Positions 47,451 through 60,469 are shown, numbered from the stretch's first letter. The stretch is DNA of 64,000 bases from Pseudomonas sp. QS1027 (GCF_002814235.1 NZ_PHSU01000005.1:146089-210088), one strand, 5' to 3'. The notes: generated by a model not told the origin, from the letters alone. Translations and numbers: made by a program.

Positions 47451-49385
47451 TCAGGCCCGGAACTGCCCCAGGCTCGCCTTGAGCTGCCCTGCCAGGCTGT
47501 CCAGCACCTTGCCGCTGGCCGTGGTTTCCACCACCGCCTGCGCCGCACGCTCGGCCTGGGCATGGATCACCTCGACCCGCCCACGCACCGCATGCGCGCC
47601 CTCGGCCTGATGGGCCGCCGCCTTGGTCGCCAGGCCAATCGCCGCATGCACCTGCTCCACCGACGACTGCACGCTCTGCTGCAACTTCACACTGCTACGC
47701 AGCACCGCCAAACCTTCACTGGCCTGACGCCCCGCCTGACCAATGGCCGCCACGGCCTCCCGCGCGCCCTGCTGCAAGGCACCGATATGCGCCTGGATAT
47801 CGCCGGTGGAGCTTTGCGTCTTGCTCGCCAAGGCCCGCACCTCATCCGCCACCACGGCAAACCCGCGACCGGTCTCACCCGCCCGCGCCGCCTCGATGGC
47901 CGCGTTCAGGGCCAACAGGTTGGTCTGCTCGGCAATCCCGTGAATCACCGTCAGCACCACTTCAATCTGTTCACTCTGCTGCGCCAGCCGCTCGATCACC
48001 TTGGAACCGGTGTCCACCTGCCCGGCCAGGGCTTCGATCAGATTGCCGACCTGGTTCGACGTCCGGGTGTTTTCATCGGTTGCCTGACGAATATCCACCA
48101 CTTGCTTCAACGCCGCCTGCATCGCATGACTTTCGGTCTGCGCGTCATCGGCCATCTTCGACAATTCGCGCAAGCTCTGCGCCACTTCGTCACGCTGCAG
48201 ATTCGCGGCGGCATCGGCACCCGCGTTGCGCAAGGTCATCTGGCCGATTTCCACTCCAGTGCGCTGGGCCACATCCCCCGCTTCCCTTACGATCGGCTGC
48301 AGCTTGTCGACAAAGCGGTTTACCGCCGAGGCCATGTCACCGATTTCATCATTGCTGTTGAGTTGCACGCGCTTGGTCAGGTCACCCTCTCCCGCCGCCA
48401 GGTCATTCAACGCCGCAATCAACAGATGCAGCTTGTTGACCACCCGCCGCCCGAGCACCACCGCCAGCAACAGCAGTACGCCAAGACCGACCAGGGCCAG
48501 GCCCATGCCGATCCGCCAGCGCAAGGTCTGCGCCGCATCCTGCACGGTTGCAGTGGTATTGGCCTGCATTTGCGAAGCCGTGGCCTGAGCCGATTGCAAG
48601 CGGGCCTGCATGGCCTTGGAACTGTCCGCCGACGCCCCTTGCAGACTGTCGCCCACCAGTTTGTCGCTGCTGGCGATCAAGGCAGTGAAACGCTGGTCCA
48701 GCGCCTTCAGCTCGGTCTCGACCGAGGCCGTGGAAACCCCCATCCGCACCTTGCCGATTTCCACTCCATTGGGGCTGATCGAGGCCTCGACGTAGTAGAC
48801 CGATGGATCGCTCTTCGCCGCGTTGAGCACCTTGTCCAGCGCTCGCTCGCCCTCACCCTTGGCCAAAAGGGCCTGGTTGATCTGGTTTTCCCGATTCAGG
48901 TAGCGGGTCAGGTGTTCGCCGGTCGCATCGTCATAGACCACGAACAGGACATTCGGATTGCGCTGGGCGCGACGGGCGAATTCGGAAAGGGTTGGCACAT
49001 CGTTATCCCACATGGCCCGCGGGGCCACGGAAGCCAATAGTTGCGCCATGTCGTTGGCCGAATCCTGAAGATCCTTCTCCAACGCCGTACGCAGCTGGGC
49101 CTGCTCATCCTTCAATCGCGAGGACAAGCCGCTGTTCAGACGCTGGCGCGTATTGACCGAAAGACTATCGAGACTCGATGTCACCTCTTTGCCCGCCTGC
49201 TCCAACTCGCCCGACAGCTTCTGGCTGTCGATACCCAGGCGAGCACCCAGGTCAGCCTCCAGCGCGGTGACCGTGCTTCGGGTCAGAGCGACCGCCACCA
49301 GCACCTGCACCAAAAGAGCGATACCCAGGGTAACGAACACAGGCCGCAATAGACGGCTTTGTAACAGTGAGAGAACGGCCGACAC
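47451..49385 (-). CDS. Methyl-accepting chemotaxis protein
   Basis: 644-aa transmembrane chemoreceptor. TM1 is residues 15-34 ([20 protein letters not shown]), followed by a ~260-residue periplasmic sensor, TM2 near 293-315 ([17 protein letters not shown]), HAMP, and the signalling domain with tip [20 protein letters not shown] and [20 protein letters not shown]. The sensor has a Cache-like pattern ([20 protein letters not shown]) but the ligand is unknown. It starts with GTG after gagga. Monocistronic; a terminator lies between purA and this gene. Confidence 0.93.
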   Translation of the reverse strand: MSAVLSLLQSRLLRPVFVTLGIALLVQVLVAVALTRSTVTALEADLGARLGIDSQKLSGELEQAGKEVTSSLDSLSVNTRQRLNSGLSSRLKDEQAQLRTALEKDLQDSANDMAQLLASVAPRAMWDNDVPTLSEFARRAQRNPNVLFVVYDDATGEHLTRYLNRENQINQALLAKGEGERALDKVLNAAKSDPSVYYVEASISPNGVEIGKVRMGVSTASVETELKALDQRFTALIASSDKLVGDSLQGASADSSKAMQARLQSAQATASQMQANTTATVQDAAQTLRWRIGMGLALVGLGVLLLLAVVLGRRVVNKLHLLIAALNDLAAGEGDLTKRVQLNSNDEIGDMASAVNRFVDKLQPIVREAGDVAQRTGVEIGQMTLRNAGADAAANLQRDEVAQSLRELSKMADDAQTESHAMQAALKQVVDIRQATDENTRTSNQVGNLIEALAGQVDTGSKVIERLAQQSEQIEVVLTVIHGIAEQTNLLALNAAIEAARAGETGRGFAVVADEVRALASKTQSSTGDIQAHIGALQQGAREAVAAIGQAGRQASEGLAVLRSSVKLQQSVQSSVEQVHAAIGLATKAAAHQAEGAHAVRGRVEVIHAQAERAAQAVVETTASGKVLDSLAGQLKASLGQFRA

Positions 49386-49480
49386 TGGAGATTCCTCGAC
49401 TTTGGCGCCATTAATTTGATAGCACCCTTTTTAGAGGATAATCCCAGCAAGGCCCGTGCCGAACAACAGGCAGAAACGAC

Positions 49481-49504
49481 AAAGGACCCCAAATGGGGTC
49501 CTTT
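49481..49504 (-). terminator. Terminator of purA
   Basis: aaaggacccc-aaat-ggggtccttt, a 10-bp perfect stem 22 bp past the purA stop, upstream of the chemoreceptor. Confidence 0.9.
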
Positions 49505-49525
49505 GTGATCTACATCAACAGCTTA

Positions 49526-50872
<1,347 letters not shown>

Positions 50873-52060
50873 TCAAGAAGCCAGCGGCAATACTTGCCAA
50901 AGCCCGTTCTGCTGAATCAATTGCCGGTCGCAGTCCGCTTCGCGGGCGGCGGCCAATGGTTGTCCGGGCAAGCCCTGGACCACACGCTGACCCTCGCCGC
51001 GCAACTGGCAAACCAACTGCCAGAGTGCCGCATCCGTGCTGTCGGGCATCCAGATACCGCCAGACGGTAGCTCGATCTCGGCACGCCCCAGGGTCACCAG
51101 GGTTTTCAAATCGGTGGAAAAGCCCGTCGCCGGACGTGCACGACCGAAGTCCGCGCCGATATCGTCATAGCGACCGCCCTGGGCGATGGCCTGGCCAACA
51201 CCCGGCACGAACACCGCGAACACTACACCGGTGTGGTAGTGATAACCGCGCAGCTCGCCCAGGTCGAAATACAGCGGCAACTGCGGGAAGCGCGCGGACA
51301 ACCGCTCGGCGATCGCCAGCAGATCATCCAGCGCCGCCGTCACCTGCTCCGGCGCACCGGCCAGGCGCTCACGCGCCGCCACCAGCACTTCGCGGCCGCC
51401 ACACAGATCCACCAGTGCCCGCAGCATCGCGGCCAGATCGGCCGGCAAACCTTCGGTCAGCTGGATCACTTCATCGATTGCCTTGCGTTGCAGGGCATCG
51501 AACAACCGCTGCTCCACTTCACCGGACAAACCGGCGGCGCGAGCCAGGCCACGGTAGATACCGACGTGACCGAGGTCCATGTGCACATCCGGCACATCGG
51601 CCAGCTGCAGCATCGCCAGCATCAGGCTGATGACTTCGACGTCACTGCTCGGGCTGGCATCGCCGTACAACTCGGCGCCCAACTGGATCGGGCTGCGCGA
51701 GGACGACAGCGCCCGCGGCTGCGCATGCAGCACGCTGCCGGCGTAGCACAGACGGCTCGGGCCTTCGCGACGCAGGGTGTGGGCGTCGATACGCGCCACC
51801 TGCGGCGTGATGTCGGCGCGAAACCCCATCTGCCGGCCCGACTGCGGGTCGATCACCTTGAAGGTGCGCAGGTCCAGGTCCTGGCCGGCGCCGGTCAACA
51901 AGGATTCCAGATACTCGATATGCGGGGTGACAACGAACTCATAGCCCCAGCTCTGGAACAGATCCAACACCTGACGCCGCGCCACTTCGATGCGCGCCGC
52001 TTCAGGCGGCAGTACTTCTTCGATGCCATCTGGCAGGAGCCAGCGATCTACCGTTGCCAT
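50873..52060 (-). CDS. hisZ: ATP phosphoribosyltransferase regulatory subunit HisZ
   Basis: 395-aa HisRS-like protein without tRNA-synthetase function, which activates the short catalytic HisG in histidine synthesis. Class II fold motifs are visible: [39 protein letters not shown] and [17 protein letters not shown]; the HisZ-type [20 protein letters not shown] replaces the synthetase His-binding pattern. In Pseudomonas it stands beside purA, as here. Confidence 0.95.
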   Translation of the reverse strand: MATVDRWLLPDGIEEVLPPEAARIEVARRQVLDLFQSWGYEFVVTPHIEYLESLLTGAGQDLDLRTFKVIDPQSGRQMGFRADITPQVARIDAHTLRREGPSRLCYAGSVLHAQPRALSSSRSPIQLGAELYGDASPSSDVEVISLMLAMLQLADVPDVHMDLGHVGIYRGLARAAGLSGEVEQRLFDALQRKAIDEVIQLTEGLPADLAAMLRALVDLCGGREVLVAARERLAGAPEQVTAALDDLLAIAERLSARFPQLPLYFDLGELRGYHYHTGVVFAVFVPGVGQAIAQGGRYDDIGADFGRARPATGFSTDLKTLVTLGRAEIELPSGGIWMPDSTDAALWQLVCQLRGEGQRVVQGLPGQPLAAAREADCDRQLIQQNGLWQVLPLAS

Positions 52061-52219
52061 TAACGCCTTTCCCCTATGATCCGGGCAGCAAGCCCACAGG
52101 CGAGCCTTGAGTGAAGCAGAAAATGGTTAACACGCGCGCAAGAACGACGCGACGAACAGCCTGAAACCGGCTTCGCCTACCACTTTCCTCGAAAAACCTG
52201 TCGGGTCGATCAACCCGCC

Positions 52220-52242
52220 GTCTGTCTATCAAACATACAGAC
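52220..52242. promoter_or_regulatory. Imperfect palindrome upstream of hisZ
   Basis: gtctgt-N11-acagac lies 160-182 bp upstream of hisZ, next to the hflC terminator. It could be an operator or a chance inverted repeat. In P. aeruginosa this interval holds a small DUF2065 gene, but I see no such ORF in the 291-bp gap here. Confidence 0.25.
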
Positions 52243-52250
52243 GCAAAAAA

Positions 52251-52267
52251 GCCGGGAATTTCCCGGC
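52251..52267 (-). terminator. Terminator downstream of hflC
   Basis: gccgggaatttcccggc is a perfect palindrome preceded on the + strand by a run of A, giving a T tract on the minus strand. It ends the hfq-hflX-hflK-hflC transcript. Confidence 0.9.
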
Positions 52268-52303
52268 TGCCGCATCATACACCCGTTTTCCGAAAGGATC
52301 ACC

Positions 52304-52330
52304 CCGCCCGGCGTTTTAGCTGCCGGGCGG
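52304..52330. terminator. Second hairpin downstream of hflC
   Basis: ccgcccggc and gccgggcgg form a 9-bp stem with a 9-nt loop just after hflC, upstream of the main terminator. Its function is unclear. Confidence 0.6.
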
Positions 52331-52351
52331 AGGGGCACGATGCGTCTTGGA

Positions 52352-53221
52352 TCAGGGCTTGGCTTTTTCCAGGTAACGGAAGAAGTCGCTGCTCGGGTCC
52401 AGCACCAACACGTCGCTCTTGTCCGCAAAGCTTTCACGGTAGGCGCGCAGGCTACGGTAGAACGCGTAGAACTCCTGGTCCTGGCCGTAGGCCTTGGAAT
52501 AGATCGCGGCGGCCTGGGCATCACCGTCACCGCGGGCCTCTTCCGACTGGCGATAGGCTTCGGCCAACAGCACACGGCGCTGGCGATCGGCGTCGGCACG
52601 GATGCCTTCGGCCAGTTCGTTACCCTTGGCGCGGTGCTCACGAGCCTCACGCTCACGCTCGGTGCTCATCCGCTCGAAGACGCTGCGGTTGACTTCCTTC
52701 GGCAGGTCGATGGCCTTGACCCGGACATCCACTACCTCGATACCCAGCTCCTTCTCGGCCATGCCATTCAGCGACGCAGTGATGTCAGCCATCAGCGCAT
52801 CACGCTCGCCGGACACCACTTCATGCAGGGTGCGCTTACCGAACTGGTCACGCAGGCCCGACTCCAGACGCCGGGACAGACGCTCGTCGGCGATCTGCTT
52901 CAGACCGGAGGTCGCGGTGTAGAAACGCTCGGCGTCCTTGACCCGCCACTTGGCGTAGGCATCGACCATCACGGCTTTCTTTTCCAGGGTCAGGAAGCGC
53001 TGTGTCGGAGCATCCAGAGTCATCAGGCGGGCGTCGAACTTGCGCACCTGATTGACGTAGGGCAGCTTCACATGCAGGCCTGGCTGGACATCGGCCTCGA
53101 CCACACGGCCGAATTGCAGCAGGACGGCCCGCTCGGTCTGCAACACAATGTAGAAGCAGTTCCAGGCAGCCACTGCCACGATGACCCCGAGGATCAGGGC
53201 GATCAGTGATTTATTGCTCAT
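52352..53221 (-). CDS. hflC: FtsH-modulating SPFH protein HflC
   Basis: 289-aa bitopic membrane protein; the N-terminal anchor (SLIALILGVIVAVAAWNCFY) faces a periplasmic SPFH/band 7 domain (VVEADVQPGLHVKLPYVNQV, AEAYRQSEEARGDGDAQAAA). With HflK it forms the cage that restrains the FtsH protease. Its start overlaps the hflK stop by one base (translational coupling). Confidence 0.96.
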   Translation of the reverse strand: MSNKSLIALILGVIVAVAAWNCFYIVLQTERAVLLQFGRVVEADVQPGLHVKLPYVNQVRKFDARLMTLDAPTQRFLTLEKKAVMVDAYAKWRVKDAERFYTATSGLKQIADERLSRRLESGLRDQFGKRTLHEVVSGERDALMADITASLNGMAEKELGIEVVDVRVKAIDLPKEVNRSVFERMSTEREREAREHRAKGNELAEGIRADADRQRRVLLAEAYRQSEEARGDGDAQAAAIYSKAYGQDQEFYAFYRSLRAYRESFADKSDVLVLDPSSDFFRYLEKAKP

Positions 53222-54393
53222 CAGCGGCTCTCCCGGGTGCGAGTGGGTTGCGGCTCGGTGATGTGTGGCGTGACGTCAGTGTTGCCACTGGCCATCGACC
53301 CCGTCACCTTGGCCGGCGTAGCGGCGCCGGAACCGCTCTGGATCATCTTGTCCAGCGGCAGGTAAAGCAGGTTGCTCTGGCCGTTCTTGTTACCGGTCAC
53401 GAGTACCTTGCTGGTGTTACTGAAGACTTCCTGCATGGTGTCCAGGTATAGACGCTCACGGGTGACTTCCGGTGCCTTGCGGTACTCGGCCACCAGCTTG
53501 GTGAAGCGGTCGGCCTCACCCTTGGCGCGGGAAACCACTTCGTCGCGATAACCGTTGGCATCCTCGAGGATACGCTGGGCCTGGCCACGGGCTTCCGGCA
53601 CCACGCCATTGGCATAACCTTCGGCCTGGTTGCGCGAACGCTGTTCGTCTTCACGAGCACGGATCACGTCGTCGAAGGCTTCCTGGACTTCACGCGGCGC
53701 GGCGGCGCTCTGGACGTTCACCTGGGTCACGGTGATGCCGGTGCGATAGGTGTCGAGGAAGCGTTGCAGGCGCTCCTTGATCTCGCTGGCCATCTGCACG
53801 CGCCCTTCGGTCAGCACCTGGTCCATCGCGGTGGAACCCACCACGTGGCGCAGGGCACTGTCAGTGGCCTGTTGCAGACTGATTTCCGGCTGGTCGACGT
53901 TCAGTACGAAGTCCTGCAGGTTGCTGATCTTGTACTGCACGGTCAGCGGCACTTCGACGATGTTCTCGTCTTCGGTCAGCATCTGGCCCTGCTTGGTGTA
54001 CGCCCGCTCACGCGTGACGTTCTCCATGAACTTCTTGTCGATCGGCGGGAAATAGATGTTCAGGCCCGGCCCTACGGTTTCGTAGTACTTGCCGAAGCGC
54101 AGCACGACGGCCTGCTCCTGTTCATCAACGACGTAGACCGCGCTGTACAGCCACATGGCCGCGAGCACGACAAGGCCAATGCCGAGCAGGCCGAAACCGC
54201 CGCCCTTGCCACCGCCCGAACCGCCATCGTCACCGCGTTTCTTACCGCCACCGAACAGCCCGTTCAGGCTCTCCTGCAGCTTGCGGAAGGCTTCGTCGAG
54301 ATCCGGTGGCCCCTTGCGGTCGCCGTTGTTACGGCGCTTGCCACCCCAAGGGTCCTGATTGTTCGAGTTGCCACCCGGCTCATTCCAAGCCAT
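53221..54393 (-). CDS. hflK: FtsH-modulating SPFH protein HflK
   Basis: 390 aa. The glycine-rich cytoplasmic N-terminus (MAWNEPGGNSNNQDPWGGKR, GGGKKRGDDGGSGGGKGGG) precedes a single TM helix (LLGIGLVVLAAMWLYSAVYV) and the SPFH domain (QEQAVVLRFGKYYETVGPGL). Partner of HflC around FtsH. Start chosen at MAWNEP after ggagagcgct; an upstream Met lacks a site. Gap to hflX is about 100 bp. Confidence 0.96.
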   Translation of the reverse strand: MAWNEPGGNSNNQDPWGGKRRNNGDRKGPPDLDEAFRKLQESLNGLFGGGKKRGDDGGSGGGKGGGFGLLGIGLVVLAAMWLYSAVYVVDEQEQAVVLRFGKYYETVGPGLNIYFPPIDKKFMENVTRERAYTKQGQMLTEDENIVEVPLTVQYKISNLQDFVLNVDQPEISLQQATDSALRHVVGSTAMDQVLTEGRVQMASEIKERLQRFLDTYRTGITVTQVNVQSAAAPREVQEAFDDVIRAREDEQRSRNQAEGYANGVVPEARGQAQRILEDANGYRDEVVSRAKGEADRFTKLVAEYRKAPEVTRERLYLDTMQEVFSNTSKVLVTGNKNGQSNLLYLPLDKMIQSGSGAATPAKVTGSMASGNTDVTPHITEPQPTRTRESR

Positions 54394-54489
54394 AGCGCTC
54401 TCCATCTGATAAAGCAAAGACGCGCCCGCGGCGCGCCGACCAATGCTACAGAATGCCTGTCAACGCGGTACAACCGCTTTCCCAGGCTT

Positions 54490-55791
54490 TTATTGCAAAG
54501 TGTGTTGTTCGATGAATTCCGGCGGCTGCATGCCTTCGCGCGAGACCACTCGATTGAGCTCGGCCCTGGGCAAACGGACGGACAGCAGGCAACTGCCTTC
54601 TTCGTCGTGTTCTTCCTTCTGCACTGCGCCCATCTCGAAGAACTGTGCACGCAGTCGAGCAAAACGTTGCGGCAAGCGCAAGGTGCCGACGAACAAATCG
54701 TTGCCCAGCAACTCGGCAATCGCCTGTTCAAGCAGTTCCAGGCCCTGCCCATCCCGGGCGCTGAGCCAGACCCGCTGCGGCCTGCCGTCTTCGCCACGCT
54801 GGATCTGCGGCTCGACACCCTCGAGCAGATCGAGTTTGTTGTAGACCTCCAGGATCGGCAGGTCCTGGGCCCCGATCTCGCCGAGTACCACCATGACCTG
54901 CTCGATCTGCAGCATCCGGTCCGGTTCCGCGGCGTCGATCACGTGCAGCAGCAGGTCGGAGTTGCTGGACTCCTCGAGCGTAGCCCGGAAAGCCTCGACC
55001 AGCTTGTGCGGCAGGTGGCGGATAAAACCCACGGTGTCGGCGAGCACGATCGGCCCGAGGTCGGCGAGATCGAGACGGCGCAGGGTCGGGTCGAGGGTGG
55101 CGAACAACTGGTCCGCCGCGTACACGTCGGACTGGGTGACCGCATTGAACAGTGTCGACTTGCCGGCGTTGGTGTAGCCCACCAGCGACACGGTCGGGAT
55201 ATCGGCCCGCTTGCGCCCGCGACGAGACTGCTCGCGCTGGCTGCGGACCTTTTCCAGGCGCCCCTTGATCTGCCGCAGGCGTACCCGCAGCAGTCGCCGG
55301 TCGGTTTCCAGCTGGGTTTCACCCGGACCGCGCAGGCCAATACCGCCTTTCTGCCGCTCAAGGTGAGTCCAGCCGCGGACCAACCGCGTACTCATGTGCT
55401 CAAGCTGGGCCAGTTCGACCTGGAGCTTGCCTTCATGGGTGCGGGCGCGCTGGGCGAAAATATCGAGAATCAGGCCCGTGCGATCCAGCACGCGACACTC
55501 GAAGACGCGTTCGAGGTTACGTTCCTGGCTGGGCGTGAGGATGTGATTGAAAATCACGATATCGACCTGTTCGGCCTTGACCAGGTCGCGAAGCTCCTCG
55601 ACCTTGCCAGTGCCAATCAGATATTTGGCGGTTGGCCGATGACGCGGCACGTTGAAAAACGCGACGGTCTCGGCACCTGCCGATACTGCCAACTCCTGAA
55701 ACTCCTGCGGATCTTCGCGCGCCTCAGGGTCCTGACCTTCCAAGTGAACGAGAATGGTCCGTTCACCACCACCGTGGCGCTCAAAGAACAA
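54490..55791 (-). CDS. hflX: Ribosome-associated GTPase HflX
   Basis: 433-aa TRAFAC GTPase that splits ribosomes under stress. The N-terminal HflX domain (IVIFNHILTPSQERNLERVF; RTHEGKLQVELAQLEHMSTR) leads to G1 GYTNAGKSTLFNAVTQ, G3 DTVGFIRHLPH and G4 NKLD. It lies 12 bp after hfq. Confidence 0.96.
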   Translation of the reverse strand: MFFERHGGGERTILVHLEGQDPEAREDPQEFQELAVSAGAETVAFFNVPRHRPTAKYLIGTGKVEELRDLVKAEQVDIVIFNHILTPSQERNLERVFECRVLDRTGLILDIFAQRARTHEGKLQVELAQLEHMSTRLVRGWTHLERQKGGIGLRGPGETQLETDRRLLRVRLRQIKGRLEKVRSQREQSRRGRKRADIPTVSLVGYTNAGKSTLFNAVTQSDVYAADQLFATLDPTLRRLDLADLGPIVLADTVGFIRHLPHKLVEAFRATLEESSNSDLLLHVIDAAEPDRMLQIEQVMVVLGEIGAQDLPILEVYNKLDLLEGVEPQIQRGEDGRPQRVWLSARDGQGLELLEQAIAELLGNDLFVGTLRLPQRFARLRAQFFEMGAVQKEEHDEEGSCLLSVRLPRAELNRVVSREGMQPPEFIEQHTLQ

Positions 55792-55803
55792 AGGAGACTC
55801 CTA

Positions 55804-56064
55804 TCAGGCGTTACCCGGCTCAGCGTCACCCTGTTCGGTTTCGGTTGCGCTAGGCAGACGAATCGGACGAACCGGCACCACTGTCGAGATAGCGTGCTTG
55901 TAGACCATCTGGCTGACGGTGTTCTTCAGCAGGATCACGAACTGGTCGAAGGATTCGATCGTGCCTTGCAGTTTGATACCGTTGACCAGATAGATGGAAA
56001 CCCCAACCTTCTCTTTACGCAAGGTATTCAAGTAAGGGTCTTGTAGCGAATGCCCTTTTGACAT
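55804..56064 (-). CDS. hfq: RNA chaperone Hfq
   Basis: 86-aa hexameric Sm-like protein that pairs small RNAs with mRNAs. Sm1 ([20 protein letters not shown]) and Sm2 ([15 protein letters not shown]) are canonical; [11 protein letters not shown] is the N-terminal helix. The C-terminus is short and acidic as in pseudomonads. Start at [12 protein letters not shown]; a longer frame lacks a conserved extension. Confidence 0.98.
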   Translation of the reverse strand: MSKGHSLQDPYLNTLRKEKVGVSIYLVNGIKLQGTIESFDQFVILLKNTVSQMVYKHAISTVVPVRPIRLPSATETEQGDAEPGNA

Positions 56065-56157
56065 GTGCCGCACTCCTTTAAGGATCAATAATAAAAAATG
56101 GGTAAATGGATGGCTTGTACCGCCTTTCCCCCAAGGATAGACGGCAATTGCAAGGAC

Positions 56158-57138
56158 TCAGCCCAATATGGAGATCGTCCCAAGGTATTTCAAGGCGCGT
56201 GGCAGATTGTCGCAATCCAGGCTGTCCAGCCAGTGCAGATCCGTCCAGCTGCGCAACCAGGTGAACTGGCGCTTTGCCAACTGGCGCGTGGCAATGATGC
56301 CGCGCTCCTGCATTTCGGCTGACGTCAGCTTGCCCTCCAGGTGTTCCCAGACTTGCCTGTAACCTACAGCACGTATAGACGGCAACCCGACATGAAGGTC
56401 ACCTCTCCTACGCAGAGCTACGACCTCGTCTACGAACCCCTGTTCCAGCATTTGTGTGAATCTTTGTGCAATTCGGTCGTGCAGGACCTGACGATTCGCC
56501 GGAGCGATGGCCAGGTTGGCAACAGTATAGGGCAATTGCGGCCGTCCCGAAGCGGCTGCGTCAGTACTTTGCGCAGATTGTCGCTCGCGGTGGGCGGTCA
56601 TGCTCGATCCGCTGACCCGATAGACTTCCAGTGCCCGACTCAGGCGCTGGGGGTCATTGGGGTGGATGCGCGCCGCCGAGACCGGGTCGACGACCGCCAA
56701 CTGGTCGTGCAAGGCCTGCCAGCCCAGGCGCGTGGCCTCTTCCTCGATTTCGGCACGGATCTGCGGATCGGCCGCCGGCATCTCCGCCAGGCCCTCCAGT
56801 AAAGCCTTGTAATAAAGCATGGTGCCGCCCACCAGCAGCGGAATCTTGCCCCGCGCGGTGATCTCGGCCATGGCCACCAGGGCGTCGCTGCGAAATTCGG
56901 CGGCGGAATAGCTCTGTGCCGGGTCGAGGATATCGATCAATCGATGCGGGAACTGTGCCAACAGCGCTTTCGAGGGCTTGGCCGTGCCGATGTCCATGTC
57001 CCGGTAAACCAGGGCAGAGTCGACGCTGATCAGCTCGCACGGCAGCACCTTGGTCAGCTCGATGGCCAGGTCGGTCTTGCCCGCCGCCGTGGGGCCCATC
57101 AGGAAGATGGCCGGCGGTAATGCCTTGGAAGCCGTCAT
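56158..57138 (-). CDS. miaA: tRNA dimethylallyltransferase
   Basis: 326-aa enzyme that adds dimethylallyl to A37 of tRNAs reading codons that start with U. The P-loop is [17 protein letters not shown], followed by [19 protein letters not shown] and the insertion domain. The C-terminal [11 protein letters not shown] and [15 protein letters not shown] are family landmarks. The start overlaps the mutL stop by one base; hfq follows after 93 bp. Confidence 0.97.
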   Translation of the reverse strand: MTASKALPPAIFLMGPTAAGKTDLAIELTKVLPCELISVDSALVYRDMDIGTAKPSKALLAQFPHRLIDILDPAQSYSAAEFRSDALVAMAEITARGKIPLLVGGTMLYYKALLEGLAEMPAADPQIRAEIEEEATRLGWQALHDQLAVVDPVSAARIHPNDPQRLSRALEVYRVSGSSMTAHRERQSAQSTDAAASGRPQLPYTVANLAIAPANRQVLHDRIAQRFTQMLEQGFVDEVVALRRRGDLHVGLPSIRAVGYRQVWEHLEGKLTSAEMQERGIIATRQLAKRQFTWLRSWTDLHWLDSLDCDNLPRALKYLGTISILG

Positions 57139-59057
57139 CAGCGACCGCGCAAGAACAGTTTGTCCAGATCATCCAGCCCGAGCTGGGTCCAGGTGGGCCG
57201 ACCGTGGTTGCACTGGCCGCTGCGCTCGGTGTTTTCCATATCCCGCAGCAAACCGTTCATTTCCGCCAGGGCCAGGCGCCGGTTGGCGCGAATCGCGCCG
57301 TGGCAGGCCATGGTCCCGAGCAACTCGTTCAGGTGCGCCTGGATCCGGTCGCTGGTGCCGTATTCCATCAGGTCGGCCAGGACATCCTGGACCAGGCGAT
57401 TGGCCTCGGCCTGCTTGAGCAAGGCCGGAATCTGCCGGATCGCCAGGGTTTCCGGGCCCAGGCGCTGCAATTCGAAGCCCAGGCGCTGGAACCAGCTGAC
57501 ATGTTCTTCGGCGCAATCGGCTTCGCGCTGGCTGACCGCCAGGGATTCGGGCACCAGCAGCGGCTGGCCGCTCAGGCCTTCGCTGGCCATGGCGATTTTC
57601 AGGCGCTCGTACATGATCCGCTCATGGGCGGCGTGCATATCCACCAGCACCAGGCCCTGGGCGTTTTCGCTGAGGATATAGATGCCCTTGAGCTGCGCCA
57701 GCGCATAACCCAGCGGCGGCACATCGCCCTGGCTGTCGGGCAGGGTCGGCGATGCCACCGCGTCGGGCAGTGGTGCAAAAAACTCGCGGTAGACGCCCTG
57801 GGCCTCGGCGGCGGGCGGCATCTGGGTGGATTGCGGGCGGTACTGATATTGATAACCGGCACCGGAACCCGATCCGGCCGCCGGCGTAAACGCGGATGAC
57901 GGCTGCGACTGGGGCTGTTCCAGCAGATTGGCCGCCAGGCGCATTTCGCCCTGGGGACCGAACTCGCCGGCTTCGATCCCTGTCGGCCGGACCATGCCGG
58001 CTACCGTGGCGGGCGCGGCCAGGTGATCTTCCGGGCGCACGTCGCCCAGGGCGCGGTGCAGGGTGCCGTAGAGGAAGTCGTGGACCATGCGCCCGTCACG
58101 GAACCGCACTTCGTGCTTGGTCGGGTGCACGTTGACGTCCACCACCGCCGGATCGACCTCGAAAAACAGCACGAAAGTCGGGTGCCGGCCGTTGAACAGC
58201 ACGTCACGATAGGCCTGGCGCACCGCATGGGCCACCAGCTTGTCGCGTACCGCGCGGCCGTTCACATAGAAATACTGCAAATCCGCCTGGCTGCGGGAGA
58301 ATGTCGGCAAACCGACCCAACCCCACAGGTGCAGGCCGTTGCGCTCCACTTCGATGGGCAGGGCCTGTTCGAGGAAACCCGCACCGCAGACCGCCGCCAC
58401 GCGCCGGGCACGGGCCGCATCGTCATGGGCCTCGTGCAGGCTGAGAATGCTCTTGCCGTTATGGCGCAGATGAAAAGCCACATCGAAGCGGGCCAGGGCC
58501 AGGCGCTTGATCACTTCCTGCAGGTGATCGAACTCGGTCTTCTCGGCCTTGAGGAACTTGCGCCGCGCCGGAGTATTGAAAAACAGGTCACGGACTTCCA
58601 CCGAAGTGCCCACCGGATGAGCCGCCGGCTGCACCCGCGCGTCCATGTCACGGCCTTCGGTTTCCACCTGCCAGGCCTGGTCGGCGTCGCGGGTGCGGGA
58701 AGTCAGGGTCAGGCGCGCGACGGAACTGATGGAGGCCAGGGCCTCGCCACGGAAACCGAGGCTCATCACCCGTTCCAGGTCTTCCAGGTCGCGAATCTTG
58801 CTGGTGGCGTGGCGCGCCAGGGCCAACGGCAGGTCGTCGGCGGAGATCCCACTGCCATCGTCGCGCACCCGCAGCAGCTTGACGCCGGCCTGCTCGACAT
58901 CCACATCGATGCGCTTGGCACCGGAGTCCAGGCTGTTTTCCAACAGTTCCTTGATCACCGAGGCCGGGCGCTCGACCACCTCGCCGGCGGCAATCTGGTT
59001 CGCCAGCCGCGGGCTGAGCAGTTCGATGCGGGCGCTGCCGTTCAAGGCTTCACTCAT
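57138..59057 (-). CDS. mutL: DNA mismatch repair protein MutL
   Basis: 639 aa. The GHKL ATPase domain has [41 protein letters not shown] and [15 protein letters not shown] proline/glutamine-rich linker leads to the dimerisation domain with [13 protein letters not shown], the DxHAx2Ex4E endonuclease motif present in Pseudomonas but not E. coli MutL. Its start overlaps the amiB stop by 4 nt. Confidence 0.97.
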   Translation of the reverse strand: MSEALNGSARIELLSPRLANQIAAGEVVERPASVIKELLENSLDSGAKRIDVDVEQAGVKLLRVRDDGSGISADDLPLALARHATSKIRDLEDLERVMSLGFRGEALASISSVARLTLTSRTRDADQAWQVETEGRDMDARVQPAAHPVGTSVEVRDLFFNTPARRKFLKAEKTEFDHLQEVIKRLALARFDVAFHLRHNGKSILSLHEAHDDAARARRVAAVCGAGFLEQALPIEVERNGLHLWGWVGLPTFSRSQADLQYFYVNGRAVRDKLVAHAVRQAYRDVLFNGRHPTFVLFFEVDPAVVDVNVHPTKHEVRFRDGRMVHDFLYGTLHRALGDVRPEDHLAAPATVAGMVRPTGIEAGEFGPQGEMRLAANLLEQPQSQPSSAFTPAAGSGSGAGYQYQYRPQSTQMPPAAEAQGVYREFFAPLPDAVASPTLPDSQGDVPPLGYALAQLKGIYILSENAQGLVLVDMHAAHERIMYERLKIAMASEGLSGQPLLVPESLAVSQREADCAEEHVSWFQRLGFELQRLGPETLAIRQIPALLKQAEANRLVQDVLADLMEYGTSDRIQAHLNELLGTMACHGAIRANRRLALAEMNGLLRDMENTERSGQCNHGRPTWTQLGLDDLDKLFLRGR

Positions 59058-60469
59058 TGTTTGGCCGCCAGTTCCGCACCCGGAATCGTCAGGTTCTGCC
59101 CGACTTTCAGCTCATCGCTGGTCAGGTTGTTGGCGCTGCGCAGGGTCGACGCCGAGACCTGGTAGCGCACGGCGAGCATGGCCAGGGTCTCGCCCGGCGC
59201 CACGCGATGGTCACGCGGGCCCTCGGCGATCTTGCCGGAGTCCCTTAGCCAGGCGATATAAGTGCCCGGTGGCGGGTTCTGCTGGAAGAACTGGCGGATA
59301 CCGGCGCTGATGGAGCGCGCCAGGGCCTGCTGGTGATTCGCGGAGGCCAGCTTGGACGCTTCGTTGGAGTTGGAGATAAACCCGGTCTCCACCAGGATCG
59401 ACGGAATATCCGGCGACTTCAGCACCATGAACCCGGCCTGCTCGACGCGCTGCTTGTGCAGCGGAGTAACCCGGCCGATGTTGCTCAGGACCTTCTGGCC
59501 GACGTTCAGGCTGGAGGTCAGCGAAGCGGTCATGGACAGGTCGAGCAAGACGCCAGCGAGCATCTTGTCCTTGTCATCGAGGCTGACGTTGCCGGCGCCA
59601 CCGATCAGGTCGGAACGGTTTTCACTGTCCGCCAGCCAGCGGGCGGTCTCGGAGGTGGCACCGCGATCGGACAAGGCGAACACCGAGGCTCCGAAGGCCG
59701 CGGCGGACGGGGCGGCGTCGGCGTGAATCGAGACGAACAGGTCGGCGCCTTTCTTGCGGGCGATCTCGGTACGGCCGCGCAGCGGGATAAAGTAGTCGCC
59801 GGTACGGGTCAGCTCGGCGCGATAGCCTTTCTGGCCATTGACCTGGCGTTGCAGTTCGCGGGCGATGGCCAGCACCACGTCTTTCTCGTGCTGGCCACGG
59901 GAGCCGGAGGCCCCCGGGTCTTCGCCGCCGTGGCCGGCGTCGATCACCACAATGATGTCACGCTTGCCCGCCGGGGCCGGTGGCAGCTTGATCGCCGGCT
60001 CCGTCGGGGTGACCGGGACCGCCGGCACGGTGGCCACGGCAGGGGTCGGCGCGGCTGGAGGCGCGGCATCGGCAGGGTTGTCGAACAGGTCGACCACCAG
60101 GCGGTTGCCATACTGCGCGTTCGGCGCCAGGACGAAGCTTTTCGGGGTGACCGCCTTTTTCAGGTCGACCACCACGCGCAAATCGGTCGGCGTACGCTGG
60201 GCGGCACGCACGCTGTTGATCGGGGTGTTGGCGGTTGGCACATTCAGCGGGCCGCCCAGGGTCGCGCCATTGATATCGATCACCAGCCGATCCGGGGAGG
60301 TCAGGGTGAAGACACTGTGCTGCACCGGGCCGGACAGGTCGAATACCAGGCGCGTGTTGTCCGGGGCCCGCCACAGGCGAACACTCTTGACCTGTGTCGC
60401 CGCAACGGCGTCAACGGCCAGTGCCGCCAGCAACAATCCCACGACAGCAACCAACGCGCGAATGCGCAT
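59054..60469 (-). CDS. amiB: N-acetylmuramoyl-L-alanine amidase AmiB
   Basis: 471-aa periplasmic cell-division amidase. The signal peptide [20 protein letters not shown] is followed by an AMIN domain ([20 protein letters not shown]), a Pro/Ala-rich linker, the zinc amidase_3 domain ([40 protein letters not shown]) and a C-terminal LysM ([20 protein letters not shown]). I chose the third ATG, which has gggg upstream and a better signal start; ATGs at 60484 and 60481 remain possible. Confidence 0.95.
   Translation of the reverse strand: MRIRALVAVVGLLLAALAVDAVAATQVKSVRLWRAPDNTRLVFDLSGPVQHSVFTLTSPDRLVIDINGATLGGPLNVPTANTPINSVRAAQRTPTDLRVVVDLKKAVTPKSFVLAPNAQYGNRLVVDLFDNPADAAPPAAPTPAVATVPAVPVTPTEPAIKLPPAPAGKRDIIVVIDAGHGGEDPGASGSRGQHEKDVVLAIARELQRQVNGQKGYRAELTRTGDYFIPLRGRTEIARKKGADLFVSIHADAAPSAAAFGASVFALSDRGATSETARWLADSENRSDLIGGAGNVSLDDKDKMLAGVLLDLSMTASLTSSLNVGQKVLSNIGRVTPLHKQRVEQAGFMVLKSPDIPSILVETGFISNSNEASKLASANHQQALARSISAGIRQFFQQNPPPGTYIAWLRDSGKIAEGPRDHRVAPGETLAMLAVRYQVSASTLRSANNLTSDELKVGQNLTIPGAELAAKQ

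Noticed and set aside
53764..56046. 760-codon open frame on the + strand
   Set aside because: Antisense across hflK, hflX and hfq, with no motif; these known genes explain the sequence.
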